Positions 23,596-31,396 of a stretch of DNA of 31,767 nt are shown one piece after another. Both the position numbers and the translations under genes were made by a program. The stretch's first letter is position 1. Each line of letters starts with the position of its first letter. The stretch covers positions 1 through 31,767 of the forward strand of contig NZ_BJXB01000041.1 of assembly GCF_007990775.1 (NCBI RefSeq). Direction: 5' to 3'. Below the pieces are notes generated by a model, which saw only the letters and a list, made by a program, of their open reading frames with translations, did no database searches and was not told the origin of the DNA. This DNA comes from Deinococcus cellulosilyticus NBRC 106333 = KACC 11606. GTDB lineage: Bacteria; Deinococcota; Deinococci; Deinococcales; Deinococcaceae.

Positions 23596-24780
23596 ATGAC
23601 CTCACTGAAAGGCGACCAGGGAACCGCCCGTGCCCTCAACCGTCGGCTGATCCTCAACGAAATCCGGCGCAACGGTCCCACCAGCCGTGCCCGTCTGGCC
23701 GAACAGACCGGGCTCAGTCCTGCGGCCATCACCTTTGTGACCACCGAGTTGCTGCAAGAAGGACTGCTGGTTGAAAAGGGAGAACGTCGCCCGATTCCGC
23801 TGGACATCCACTACAGCGGTCATTTTGTGTTGGGCCTGAAATTGATGGAAGACCGATTGGAGGCCGTCCTGACCGACCTCTCCACCCAGATCCTCTCCAG
23901 AATCACCCTGGACCTTCCAGACCATCAGCCTGAAACCGTGGCCCTTTACGCAGCACAGGCGCAAAAAGAACTCTGTGAGCAATCCGGGGTGGCAACAGAG
24001 AACCTTCGAGGCATTGGCATGGGTCTGCCGGGTGTCATTGATGCCAGGAGTGGCATGTGCCTGAGCTCTGGGCGCTTTGGCTGGAAGAACATCCCCATCG
24101 CCCGCATGATCAGCGAACAGGTCAGGTTGCCCGTCTGGGTGGACAACGATGTCAATGCTTTTGCTGTTGCAGAGCGTCTGTTCGGACGGGGCAAGTCCGT
24201 TTCCAATTTCGTGGTGGTGACGGTGGGGCGTGCCATTGGAGCAGCGGTGGTGCTGGAGGGAAAACTGTACCGGGGCCGCAACGGTGGCGCGGGAGAATTC
24301 GGGCACACCCTCAGTGAGTACCGGGGCAGAAAATGCGAATGTGGACGGCTGGGATGCCTGGAAGCCTACGCCAGTGAACGTTCCATCCTCAGGCATTTTC
24401 AGGAAATCAGCCCCAGGCACCACAACATCCAGATTGAAGGCCTGATCCGTCAGGTGGAACGCAGAAATGAGCGCATCCTCAACATTCTGGAAGATGCAGG
24501 AAGCAGGCTGGGACGCAATCTTGCTGACATGGCCAACCTGCTGAACCCTGACCTGATCATCCTGGGAGGTGAAGGGGTCAGGCTGGGTGAGGCTTTTTTT
24601 GAACCCATGCAAGCGGCTTTTCGGGAAAGGGCTTTTGACTGTGTGGCAGATGAACTGCCCATTGTGATTGACGACTGGGGCGATGACGCCTGGGCCAGAG
24701 GTGCTGCTGGACTCGCTGCAGAGCACTTCTTTGATTTTGAACTTCAGCCGTCTGAAACCGCTCCTGCCAGCAACCCCTGA
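23596..24780 (+). CDS. ROK-family transcriptional repressor (NagC/XylR type)
   Basis: This 394-residue protein has an N-terminal winged helix (about residues 15-65; NGPTSRARLAEQTGLSPAAI, with LLQEGLLVEKGE as wing). A ROK sugar-kinase-like domain fills the rest. The ROK zinc motif CECGRLGCLEAYAS is intact, and the DNDVNAFAVAE and PDLIILGGEGV segments match the family. ATG at 23596 has AGGAG five bases upstream; the frame is open 25 codons further up but those residues are not typical. It is divergent from the oxidoreductase/isomerase operon and is its most likely regulator, responding to a sugar or sugar phosphate. Its 3' end overlaps the convergent nudK gene by 37 bp. Confidence 0.9.
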   Translation: MTSLKGDQGTARALNRRLILNEIRRNGPTSRARLAEQTGLSPAAITFVTTELLQEGLLVEKGERRPIPLDIHYSGHFVLGLKLMEDRLEAVLTDLSTQILSRITLDLPDHQPETVALYAAQAQKELCEQSGVATENLRGIGMGLPGVIDARSGMCLSSGRFGWKNIPIARMISEQVRLPVWVDNDVNAFAVAERLFGRGKSVSNFVVVTVGRAIGAAVVLEGKLYRGRNGGAGEFGHTLSEYRGRKCECGRLGCLEAYASERSILRHFQEISPRHHNIQIEGLIRQVERRNERILNILEDAGSRLGRNLADMANLLNPDLIILGGEGVRLGEAFFEPMQAAFRERAFDCVADELPIVIDDWGDDAWARGAAGLAAEHFFDFELQPSETAPASNP

Positions 24781-25367
24781 GCTTTTGCATACTGCAGCAG
24801 CAAGATGGTCTTGGCATCCACAATTTTTCCCATTTCAATCATGTGCAAAGCTTCACTGAAAGGGAGTTCGAGCACTTCAATCTCCTCTCCTTCTTCTTTC
24901 AGGCCGCCTCCTGAGCTTTCTCTGGAGGCAGGGTCATACTCGGCCACAAAATAATGGAGTTTCTCGGTGACAGAGCCCGGTGATGAAAAAGCTTCAAAGA
25001 TCTTCTGGGCTTTTTCAAGGTGGTATCCGGTTTCCTCCTTCACTTCACGGCAGATGCAGGCCTCTGGATCTGCTTCATCGAGCAACCCTGCAGGGGTTTC
25101 GACCAGGAGATCGGGACAGCCATTCACAAACGCTGGATACCGGAACTGCCGGGTCAGAATCACCGTTTGCTGTTTTCTGTTGTACAGCAGGATGGTGGCC
25201 CCATTGCCCCGGTCGTAGGTCTCGCGGGTCTGGGTCTGCCAGGTGCCGTCCTGTCTGAGGAATTCCAGGGTGTTCTTTCTGAGGACCGACCAGTCCTCAG
25301 AGAGGGTCTTGACTTCTTTGAGACGGATGCGCTCTGCAAGCGGAAGGGTCGGGTCTGGTGTATTCAT
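24744..25367 (-). CDS. nudK: NUDIX hydrolase, GDP-mannose pyrophosphatase type
   Basis: This 207-residue NUDIX enzyme closely follows the pattern of Escherichia coli NudK as I remember it. RETYDRGNGATILLYN, RQFRYPAFVNG, the NUDIX helix AGLLDEADPEACICREVKEE, FSSPGSVTEKLHYFVAEY, and EEIEVLELPFSEAL appear in order. The NUDIX box has the one-residue-longer spacing seen in NudK. The enzyme would split GDP-mannose to GMP and mannose 1-phosphate; ADP-ribose is an alternative substrate in this subfamily. The minus strand has TAAAAT nine bases before the ATG and no ribosome site. The 3' end overlaps the ROK gene tail by 37 bp, so the transcripts are antisense to each other. Confidence 0.85.
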   Translation of the reverse strand: MNTPDPTLPLAERIRLKEVKTLSEDWSVLRKNTLEFLRQDGTWQTQTRETYDRGNGATILLYNRKQQTVILTRQFRYPAFVNGCPDLLVETPAGLLDEADPEACICREVKEETGYHLEKAQKIFEAFSSPGSVTEKLHYFVAEYDPASRESSGGGLKEEGEEIEVLELPFSEALHMIEMGKIVDAKTILLLQYAKAQGLLAGAVSDG

Positions 25368-25582
25368 GCTGGCCTGATTTTATGTCCTGGTTCTGGAAGC
25401 AATCTGAAGAGGACTTCCAATGCACTCCAGCCTCCTCTGGTCTTGCAAGGCAGCAACCCCACCTCTGAGCGCCAGGCATGATCGAGATACATCTTTTCAA
25501 TCACTATGTATCCAATAACACTATTTTTTTTATAGCAATTCGTTTAACATCAAACCATAGCAGTTGCAACGAGGAGGCAGCT
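25368..25582. other. yceI/nudK intergenic region
   Basis: The gap holds the nudK -10 box near its right-hand start and an AT-rich stretch (25501-25550) that probably carries the yceI promoter. No gene is seen. Confidence 0.4.
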
Positions 25583-26119
25583 ATGAAATGGAACATTGAC
25601 CCCAGCCACAGCCAGATTGGATTTGCCGTCAAACACATGATGATCTCCACCGTGCGTGGAAGCTTCAAGAGCTTTCAGGGCACCATCGAAACCGATGACC
25701 AGTACCGCCCCGTAAACGTTCAGGTCACCATTGATGCAGACAGCGTGGACACCCGCGATGCCCAGCGTGACGGTCACCTGAGAAGCGCCGACTTCTTCAA
25801 CGCCGACAGCAGCAGACAACTGGTCTTCCAGAGCACCAGTGTTGAGCAGACCGGGGAGCAGCAGTACAGCATCAAGGGCGACCTCACCATCAACGGCATC
25901 ACCCGCCAGGTCACCCTGAAAGCGGAAACCACCTCCACCGGCAAGGACCCCTGGGGCAACACCCGCATTGCTGCAGAAGCCACCGCCACCATCAACCGGG
26001 AAGACTGGAACATCACCTGGAACCAGGCGCTGGAATTCGGCGGCGTGCTGGTGGGCAAGGAAGTCAAACTGCATCTGGAAGTGCAGGCCATCCAGGTTCA
26101 GGACACCGTTCTCTCCTGA
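25583..26119 (+). CDS. yceI: YceI family protein
   Basis: This 178-residue lipocalin-like protein of the YceI family binds isoprenoid or amide lipids in a beta barrel. The family start WNIDPSHSQIGFAVKHMMIS and VRGSFKSFQGTI, DADSVDTRDAQRDGHLRSADFFN and the late GDLTINGITRQVTLKAE are all present. It has no signal peptide, so unlike E. coli YceI it stays in the cytoplasm. ATG at 25583 has GAGGAGG five bases upstream; the frame is open to 25478 without a ribosome site. It has its own terminator. Confidence 0.92.
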   Translation: MKWNIDPSHSQIGFAVKHMMISTVRGSFKSFQGTIETDDQYRPVNVQVTIDADSVDTRDAQRDGHLRSADFFNADSSRQLVFQSTSVEQTGEQQYSIKGDLTINGITRQVTLKAETTSTGKDPWGNTRIAAEATATINREDWNITWNQALEFGGVLVGKEVKLHLEVQAIQVQDTVLS

Positions 26120-26139
26120 GCTCCCTCCAGCACAAAATC

Positions 26140-26169
26140 AACACCCCAGCGCAATGTTGGGGTGTTTTC
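26140..26169 (+). terminator. terminator of yceI
   Basis: A 9-bp stem AACACCCCA / TGGGGTGTT (26140-26148, 26158-26166) is followed by TTC-TATT. It sits just after the yceI stop and 19 bp from the convergent protease gene. Confidence 0.75.
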
Positions 26170-26184
26170 TATTCCAGGATGGGG

Positions 26185-28023
26185 TCAGGGCAGGATTTCC
26201 AGGTTCAGGACCAGATTCTCACGGGTAGGGATCAGCTGTGCACATGTGTCAGCCTCTTTGACACACCCATAGAGGTCGCCTGTGTCCTGAAGACCGCTGG
26301 CATTCTCATCCCTGAAGGCTTCCAGATGGTAGGCACCTGAAAGCAACCCGGTCAGGCTGAAAGTGGCTTCATGGCCTTTCTGGTACACAGGAACTTTGCG
26401 TTTTGGAGATGCTTTGCTGCAGATGCCTTCCTGTAACAGGCAGGCGGTCAGGGTCAGGCCATAAGCAGTCTCCCCTGCTGGAAGCTGGAGTGATCCAGAC
26501 AGGGCATTGGCTGGTCCCCAGGGCAACTGGCCTTTGAATCGAACCACCACCAGATAGGGGGCTTCATTGCGGGTTTTCAGGGTGATGGTGGCATCCTGGT
26601 TTTTACCGCGCCCCACATAATAGGCCATGGAACGGGCAGTGTCTTTCTGGGATTGCAGTGGACGATATCCCAGCAGGGTCCAGCTGGTTCCGACCTGGCC
26701 ATGCAACGCTTCGCGCAGGTCCAGAGACTGGTAATTCTTGCGGGTGCTGATCCCTGTGTTGCTGAACATCAAGACCTGGGCCCAGGCCAGCATCAGTTCT
26801 GCAAAAGGCTGACCCATCACCTGAGACAGGTTCTGCTGGCCTGTAAGAGAGCCCTGGGTCAGCCTCTTCCAGAAATGGTCATGTCCTTTCTGCTCTGCCA
26901 GCCACCAGAGAAACAGAAAATTGTAGCCATAGAAATGATCTGCCTCACGGTTGCCCAGAACGCCAGGATCGACCCGGACATTCTGGGGAGAGGCCAGCCC
27001 CCATGCAGCCTTGTTGCGAGCATAATTCCCTTTCTGTGTGCCATAACCAGAAAGTTCTTCTGCAGCAACAGCACTGGCCTCTTCCAGCCAGCTGTCTTCT
27101 GGAAATTTCCCCTGCACAAAACGGTTCCCCAGAGCGATCAGGTGTTTGAGTTCATGAACCAGCGTGGAAGGCAGGTCGTACTGCAGCATGCTTTCACGGC
27201 TGGTCCTGGGAAGGAAAGAAGATGGAGTGGCAGCGTAAAAGACATCCCCTCCATTGGAGTGCTCAATTTCATCGGGGAACCAGTCCATCGGGTCCACATA
27301 GCCATATGCCCCTCCCTGTGCCACCTCACGGGAGAAGACAATTCGGATTTTGCCGTTCCCATCAAAGTCCACAGGGGCACCAAAATAGCGCACATCTGTG
27401 GGGTACAGTTTCTCTTCAAAGGTCTTTGCAAAAGCAGCAAGTTCGGCATCACTCAGGTCTGCATTGTCCCTCCGGTCCACGAACCAGTAGGCATTCGCAG
27501 AAACCAGCCGCATCTCTGTCATCACCTGAACCTGTCCTTTTACCCCATAGATCCAGTAAGGGCACAGAGCACCGGGAGCTGGTCTGGTGCAGTTGACCTC
27601 CTGTTTGCGGATGGGGACATTCAGGATGGTTTTCCAGCCTTTTTGCATGGCCTTTTGCAAGACAGCCTGTTGATGCTGCAGGACCCCTGGATGGTCCCGC
27701 AGTGTTTCCGACGGATCTGAAAAGCTGAGCTGCTGCCTTTGTGACACCTGTTGCTGCTCAGGAACAGCAACCCCATCCACCAGCAACTGATAGGTGAACC
27801 CATCCTGCAGGGCAGGCTGTTCTGCATTGACGGGAATCACTGCCACACCTTCATCAGGGGTGAGGTTCTTCAGGGTCAGGGTCACCTGCCCGTTCTGAAA
27901 ATCCTGTGGGCGAAAAACATGCTGTTCATAATGCACCTCTGGAGGCAGGGTCTGAACTGGGGACTGGCAGCCTGTCAGGGTCAAAAGCAGGGCCGCAGCC
28001 AGAACCGGAACTGGTTTTTTCAT
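26185..28023 (-). CDS. lipoprotein zinc metalloprotease, M30 (hyicolysin)-like
   Basis: This 612-residue protein has a lipoprotein signal peptide, MKKPVPVLAAALLLTLTGC, with Cys19 as lipid anchor. It is probably exposed on the cell surface or in the periplasm. The middle is peptidase-like: FVDRRDNADLSDAELAAF, VDFDGNGKIRIVFS, then the zinc site HELKH (His290, Glu291, His294) and WLEEA with Glu314 as likely third ligand. The order matches family M30 as I recall it. The first 150 residues and the last 150 are beta-rich accessory parts; the latter holds several Cys (CLLQEGICSK, CVKEADTC). ATG at 28023 has GGAGG four bases upstream. The substrate is unknown. Confidence 0.8.
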   Translation of the reverse strand: MKKPVPVLAAALLLTLTGCQSPVQTLPPEVHYEQHVFRPQDFQNGQVTLTLKNLTPDEGVAVIPVNAEQPALQDGFTYQLLVDGVAVPEQQQVSQRQQLSFSDPSETLRDHPGVLQHQQAVLQKAMQKGWKTILNVPIRKQEVNCTRPAPGALCPYWIYGVKGQVQVMTEMRLVSANAYWFVDRRDNADLSDAELAAFAKTFEEKLYPTDVRYFGAPVDFDGNGKIRIVFSREVAQGGAYGYVDPMDWFPDEIEHSNGGDVFYAATPSSFLPRTSRESMLQYDLPSTLVHELKHLIALGNRFVQGKFPEDSWLEEASAVAAEELSGYGTQKGNYARNKAAWGLASPQNVRVDPGVLGNREADHFYGYNFLFLWWLAEQKGHDHFWKRLTQGSLTGQQNLSQVMGQPFAELMLAWAQVLMFSNTGISTRKNYQSLDLREALHGQVGTSWTLLGYRPLQSQKDTARSMAYYVGRGKNQDATITLKTRNEAPYLVVVRFKGQLPWGPANALSGSLQLPAGETAYGLTLTACLLQEGICSKASPKRKVPVYQKGHEATFSLTGLLSGAYHLEAFRDENASGLQDTGDLYGCVKEADTCAQLIPTRENLVLNLEILP

Positions 28024-28077
28024 GCTTCCTCCGTGGGCTCTGCCTGCCAGTGTACTGCTTTTCTCTTGAGTCGCCCC

Positions 28078-28109
28078 AAAACAAAACAGCACCTCCGAAA
28101 AGGTGCTGT
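28078..28109 (-). terminator. terminator of the cysE-cysK operon
   Basis: A 9-bp stem ACAGCACCT / AGGTGCTGT (28086-28094, 28101-28109) with a 6-nt loop is followed on the minus strand by TTTGTTTT. Confidence 0.8.
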
Positions 28110-28126
28110 CATTCATCTCTGGGGGT

Positions 28127-29092
28127 TTATTGAACCAGTTCCTGCTCGCTGAAGATGCCTTCAAAGAGGATGCTGGAAAGGTAACGTTCGCCGGAATCGG
28201 GAAGCACCACCACGATCATCTTGTCTTTGAATTCAGGCTGCTCGGAGACACGCACCGCAGCAGCAACCGCAGCACCGCAGGAAATGCCACCCATGATGCC
28301 TTCTTGCTGCATCAGGCGACGGGCCGTATCGATGGCTTCCTGGTCGGTGACGGTTTCCACACGGTCCACCAGGCTGAGGTCCAGGTTCTTGGGGATGAAG
28401 CCTGCACCAATGCCCTGAATCTTGTGGGGGCTGGGTTTGGGGTCTTCCCCGTTCAGGGTCTGGGTGATCACCGGACTGTTGACGGGCTCCACAGCCACCG
28501 TGGTGATGGCCTTGCCCTGGGTTTTCTTGATGTAACGGCTCACCCCGGTGATGGTGCCTCCGGTGCCCACACCGCCCACAAAGACATCAATTTTGCCTTC
28601 GGTGTCTTCCCAGATTTCTGGACCGGTGGTTTTTTCGTGGATGGCAGGGTTGGCAGGGTTCTCGAACTGCTGGAGCAGGAGGTATCTGGAGGGATCGCTG
28701 TCCACAATTTCCTGGGCTTTTGCGATGGCACCCTTCATGCCCTTGGCGGGCTCGGTGAGCACCAGTTCAGCCCCCAGGGCCTTGAGGACCTTGCGGCGTT
28801 CCAGACTCATGCTGGCAGGCATGGTCAGGATGATCGGGTAGCCACGGGCAGCCGCCACAAAGGCCAGCCCAATGCCGGTGTTGCCACTGGTGGGTTCGAC
28901 CAGGGTCATGCCAGGCTTGAGCACCCCGCGCTCTTCAGCATCCCAGATCATGTTTGCGCCAATGCGGCACTTCACGCTTCCGGCAGGGTTGCGTGACTCG
29001 AGCTTGGCATAGATGTTTCCGTTGCCGATGCGCTTGAGGCGCACCAGGGGGGTGTGCCCGATGGTCTGGGAATTGTCTTCGTAAATGTTCAC
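28127..29092 (-). CDS. cysK: cysteine synthase (O-acetylserine sulfhydrylase) CysK
   Basis: This 321-residue PLP enzyme makes cysteine from O-acetylserine and sulfide. The PLP lysine is Lys41 in SVKCRIG; the substrate loop TSGNTG (68-73), GVGTGGT (phosphate grip) and PHKIQGIGAGFIP are intact. The sequence is strikingly like the enterobacterial CysK-A type (from memory). GTG at 29092 is the start because AAGGAGGATCAA leads into it. It follows cysE by 62 bp; with the partner's C-terminal Ile, the two can form the cysteine synthase complex. Confidence 0.96.
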   Translation of the reverse strand: MNIYEDNSQTIGHTPLVRLKRIGNGNIYAKLESRNPAGSVKCRIGANMIWDAEERGVLKPGMTLVEPTSGNTGIGLAFVAAARGYPIILTMPASMSLERRKVLKALGAELVLTEPAKGMKGAIAKAQEIVDSDPSRYLLLQQFENPANPAIHEKTTGPEIWEDTEGKIDVFVGGVGTGGTITGVSRYIKKTQGKAITTVAVEPVNSPVITQTLNGEDPKPSPHKIQGIGAGFIPKNLDLSLVDRVETVTDQEAIDTARRLMQQEGIMGGISCGAAVAAAVRVSEQPEFKDKMIVVVLPDSGERYLSSILFEGIFSEQELVQ

Positions 29093-29154
29093 TTGATCCT
29101 CCTTGGTGGGACACTTGAGCCGGATTTGGGTTGATCTGCAAGAACCTGAGGGAT

Positions 29155-29961
29155 TCAGATGTGGATGTCGAACTCGTGGTTCATTTCGAGCGCAGGGGTG
29201 AATTTGACGTTGCGGGCCATCACCTTGGCAGGCACTCCCGCCACGGTGGTGTGGGCATGGACGGGTTTGAGCACCACACTGCCAGCAGCAACCTTGGCGT
29301 CCTTGCCAATTTCGATGTTGCCCAGCACCGTGGCTCCTGCCCCGATCAGCACGCCTGAACGGATTTTCGGGTGGCGGTCACAGCACTGTTTGCCTGTTCC
29401 CCCAAGTGTGACCCCATGGAGCATCGAAACATTGTCGTCCACGACTGCCGTTTCACCAATGACCACCCCGGTGGCGTGGTCCATCAGGATGCCCTGACCC
29501 AGGTGTGCTGCAGGGTGAATGTCCACTGCAAAACGCAGTGACATCTGGCTCTGCAGGAAAAGTGCAAAGGCCTGCCTGCCTGTGGTCCAGAGTCGGTGGG
29601 CAATGCGGTGCGTCTGAAGGGCGTGGAACCCTTTGAAGAACAGAAATGGCGTCAGCAGGTCTTTCACTGCAGGGTCGCGCTCACGGATGGCTTGCAGATC
29701 GGCAACCACACCCCCGAGCACCTCGGGATCTGAAAGCACCTGCACAAATTCGGCCCGGAGGTCCTCAGCACACACCTCTTCCGTGCTGAGTTTTCCTGAA
29801 AGCAAGACACTGAGGCCTTCTGCCAGGTTTTCACTGGTCAGAAATACAGATTTCAGCAACCTTCCAAGCACCTTTTCGGATTCAGAGAGTTGCTGTGCGG
29901 CGTGCTGAAGTTCGGACCACAGGGTTCTGGCCTGCACGCTGTTGTGAAGAAGGGTTGCCAC
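29155..29961 (-). CDS. cysE: serine O-acetyltransferase CysE
   Basis: This 268-residue enzyme acetylates serine as the first step of cysteine synthesis. It has an N-terminal helical domain (about 1-130; RERDPAVKDLLTPFLFFKGFHALQ) and a left-handed beta-helix of hexapeptide repeats (about 135-235) with VDIHPAAHLGQG, DHATGVVIGE and GGTGK. It ends in Ile (DIHI), the residue that enters the CysK active site in the synthase complex. GTG at 29961 is chosen because TATACT (29968-29973) is six bases upstream, giving a leaderless mRNA. An ATG two codons earlier directly abuts that -10 box. CysK follows in the operon. Feedback by cysteine is expected for the family. Confidence 0.95.
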   Translation of the reverse strand: MATLLHNSVQARTLWSELQHAAQQLSESEKVLGRLLKSVFLTSENLAEGLSVLLSGKLSTEEVCAEDLRAEFVQVLSDPEVLGGVVADLQAIRERDPAVKDLLTPFLFFKGFHALQTHRIAHRLWTTGRQAFALFLQSQMSLRFAVDIHPAAHLGQGILMDHATGVVIGETAVVDDNVSMLHGVTLGGTGKQCCDRHPKIRSGVLIGAGATVLGNIEIGKDAKVAAGSVVLKPVHAHTTVAGVPAKVMARNVKFTPALEMNHEFDIHI

Positions 29962-29967
29962 GCTCAT

Positions 29968-29973
29968 AGTATA
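29968..29973 (-). promoter_or_regulatory. leaderless -10 box of cysE
   Basis: Minus-strand TATACT, six bases, GTG. The ATG at 29967 directly abuts the -10 box and would lie outside such a transcript. Confidence 0.5.
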
Positions 29974-30106
29974 CAAATGCTATCAATTGTGTGGGAGACC
30001 AATTGACTAGCTGATCGCAATTCACGCCTTTTCATGAAGATCAGGATACACCTTCTGAAGGCAAGTCTGGATCAAAAAAATGATCGAAGAGATCAGCAGT
30101 CAGGGA

Positions 30107-30298
30107 TCAATCCTGATCCAGACCTCTGGTGTGCCCCTCTGGTTCGAGTTCCTCCACAGCTTCACGCACCGGACGAATCCACAGGCCGTCTTTCTGGAAT
30201 TCAACATGCACAACTCTTGAATGTCCCAGAGCTCTGCCTGCTTCCTCAGGCAGTTGCAGCACCCACCCCTCAGGATGGCGTTTCAGGACCCCTTTCAT
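30107..30298 (-). CDS. AbrB/MazE-like small DNA-binding protein (orphan)
   Basis: This 63-residue protein resembles swapped-hairpin AbrB domains. GWVLQLPEEAGRALGHSRVV matches the family's I-P-x-x-A-x-x-L core, and VHVEFQKDGLWIRPV matches the last strands. Such proteins are antitoxins or transition-state regulators. TGAGG lies about nine bases before the ATG. No toxin gene is adjacent on either side (cysE downstream, a terminator upstream), so it is an orphan. The frame on the opposite strand is longer but has no ribosome site. The call rests on a short motif. Confidence 0.55.
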   Translation of the reverse strand: MKGVLKRHPEGWVLQLPEEAGRALGHSRVVHVEFQKDGLWIRPVREAVEELEPEGHTRGLDQD

Positions 30299-30366
30299 GG
30301 CATCAACCTCAGCACCAGATCACCTCTGGACCCAACATACCTCTGCAATGTCAGTCCAGGACCATG

Positions 30367-30393
30367 AAAAAATACCGGACCTTTTGGTCCGGT
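30367..30393 (-). terminator. terminator of the small membrane protein gene
   Basis: A perfect 8-bp stem ACCGGACC / GGTCCGGT (30374-30381, 30386-30393) with a 4-nt loop is followed on the minus strand by ATTTTTTC. It separates this gene from the AbrB-like one. Confidence 0.8.
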
Positions 30394-30462
30394 GTCATGT
30401 TCAGTGGGTTGGTGGCCGTTCGTTCGGCAATACAGCATGCAATGGTCCCTGAGCCCCCTGTT

Positions 30463-30816
30463 TCAGAAAGGCGGATTCACAAAAAGCTGGGTGAACTTGG
30501 AGATGGTCGCAAGCGTCAGAAAGGACACGCTGAAGATGGTGAACATGCTCATCATGCGCCGAACCCCAAGGCCATAACTGGGGTTGTTGACATAAGCCTG
30601 GTGGTGCTTCTGCCAGCGGGCAAATTTCAGTTTTCCATCATTGCTGACACATTTCTGGGTGAAAGACAGACCAGACCAGGTGGTGAAGCCCTGCTCACTG
30701 ATCTGGGCAATGGTGTCTTTGCGGAAGAAAGGCTGAGGATTGGAAAGGCTGGGATAGACAATCACCACGTCGCCCACCTTGTACTTGCTGCTGGTTTTCA
30801 CGAACTCCTGTAACAT
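30463..30816 (-). CDS. hypothetical protein with C-terminal membrane segment
   Basis: I do not recognise this 117-residue protein. ATG at 30816 is chosen, with GGAAAG a few bases upstream and TAGTAT further up; an ATG at 30840 is possible. The first 80 residues look like a small beta fold (KYKVGDVVIVYPS, similar to a KOW- or SH3-like strand pair). A hydrophobic helix follows near the end (MMSMFTIFSVSFLTLATI, about 88-105), so it is probably tail-anchored. A terminator follows 70 bp later. Confidence 0.6.
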   Translation of the reverse strand: MLQEFVKTSSKYKVGDVVIVYPSLSNPQPFFRKDTIAQISEQGFTTWSGLSFTQKCVSNDGKLKFARWQKHHQAYVNNPSYGLGVRRMMSMFTIFSVSFLTLATISKFTQLFVNPPF

Positions 30817-31396
30817 TGCACTTTCCAGAATACTATGCATTCTTCAGTTTCGGCACAGTTTCGTTCAAGCATTAAGGTTGTAAGGAAAATGTTGTCTTTA
30901 CATGGAGATGTTTAATTTTCTCATGAGACTTCGAGGTTCTTCATTTATGCCATTTCCCATCGGCGATCATGCGGCCATGACAATGAAAGGAGGGATAGAT
31001 TTATCATGAGGATCTTTATTTTTATGCCGTTTTTTATGGTGCCTCTTGAACCATACAGTTCAAGAAACCCACAATCAATTTGCAACCCAAAGGAGACAGT
31101 GCTGCACAGCCCTGTTCTGCCCCCTGTCGAACGCTCTCCTTCTGTGAGAAGTGACCAGGGGTTTTCCCTTTGTATGGAAATCCTGGGTCAATTCGACAGG
31201 ATTTCCTACTGTCCTGAAGGCCTGTTTCCCCAGAAACTGTCAATGGAGCATCTGGTTTCGAAACCCTGAGAAGCCTCTTTCCCTTGCAGAGGTGAAGAAA
31301 ATACGCTGTACTGGTAAACTGAAGACAAAACAGTACAGTCCGCTCTGCTTCGCATTCAGCCGTCTCTCGATTTTCAGTGATCTCAGGAGGGTGAGC
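30817..31396. other. leader region of the sugar permease operon
   Basis: This is a gap of about 580 bp with no supported gene. An 87-codon + frame at 31006 has AAGGAGGG 13 bases upstream, too far, and a composition that looks random. CTGTACTG (31306-31313) and CAGTACAG (31331-31338) form an inverted repeat 17 bp apart, a possible operator pair for the sugar operon. Confidence 0.45.

Noticed and set aside
26653..27720. 355-codon + strand frame
   Set aside because: Antisense to the metalloprotease gene, which has a signal peptide and zinc site.
30034..30813. 259-codon + frame
   Set aside because: Crosses a terminator and two minus-strand genes with ribosome sites; no domain in the product.
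31006..31269. 87-codon + frame
   Set aside because: AAGGAGGG is too far from the ATG, no recognisable fold, and it sits in the sugar operon leader; kept only as a note.
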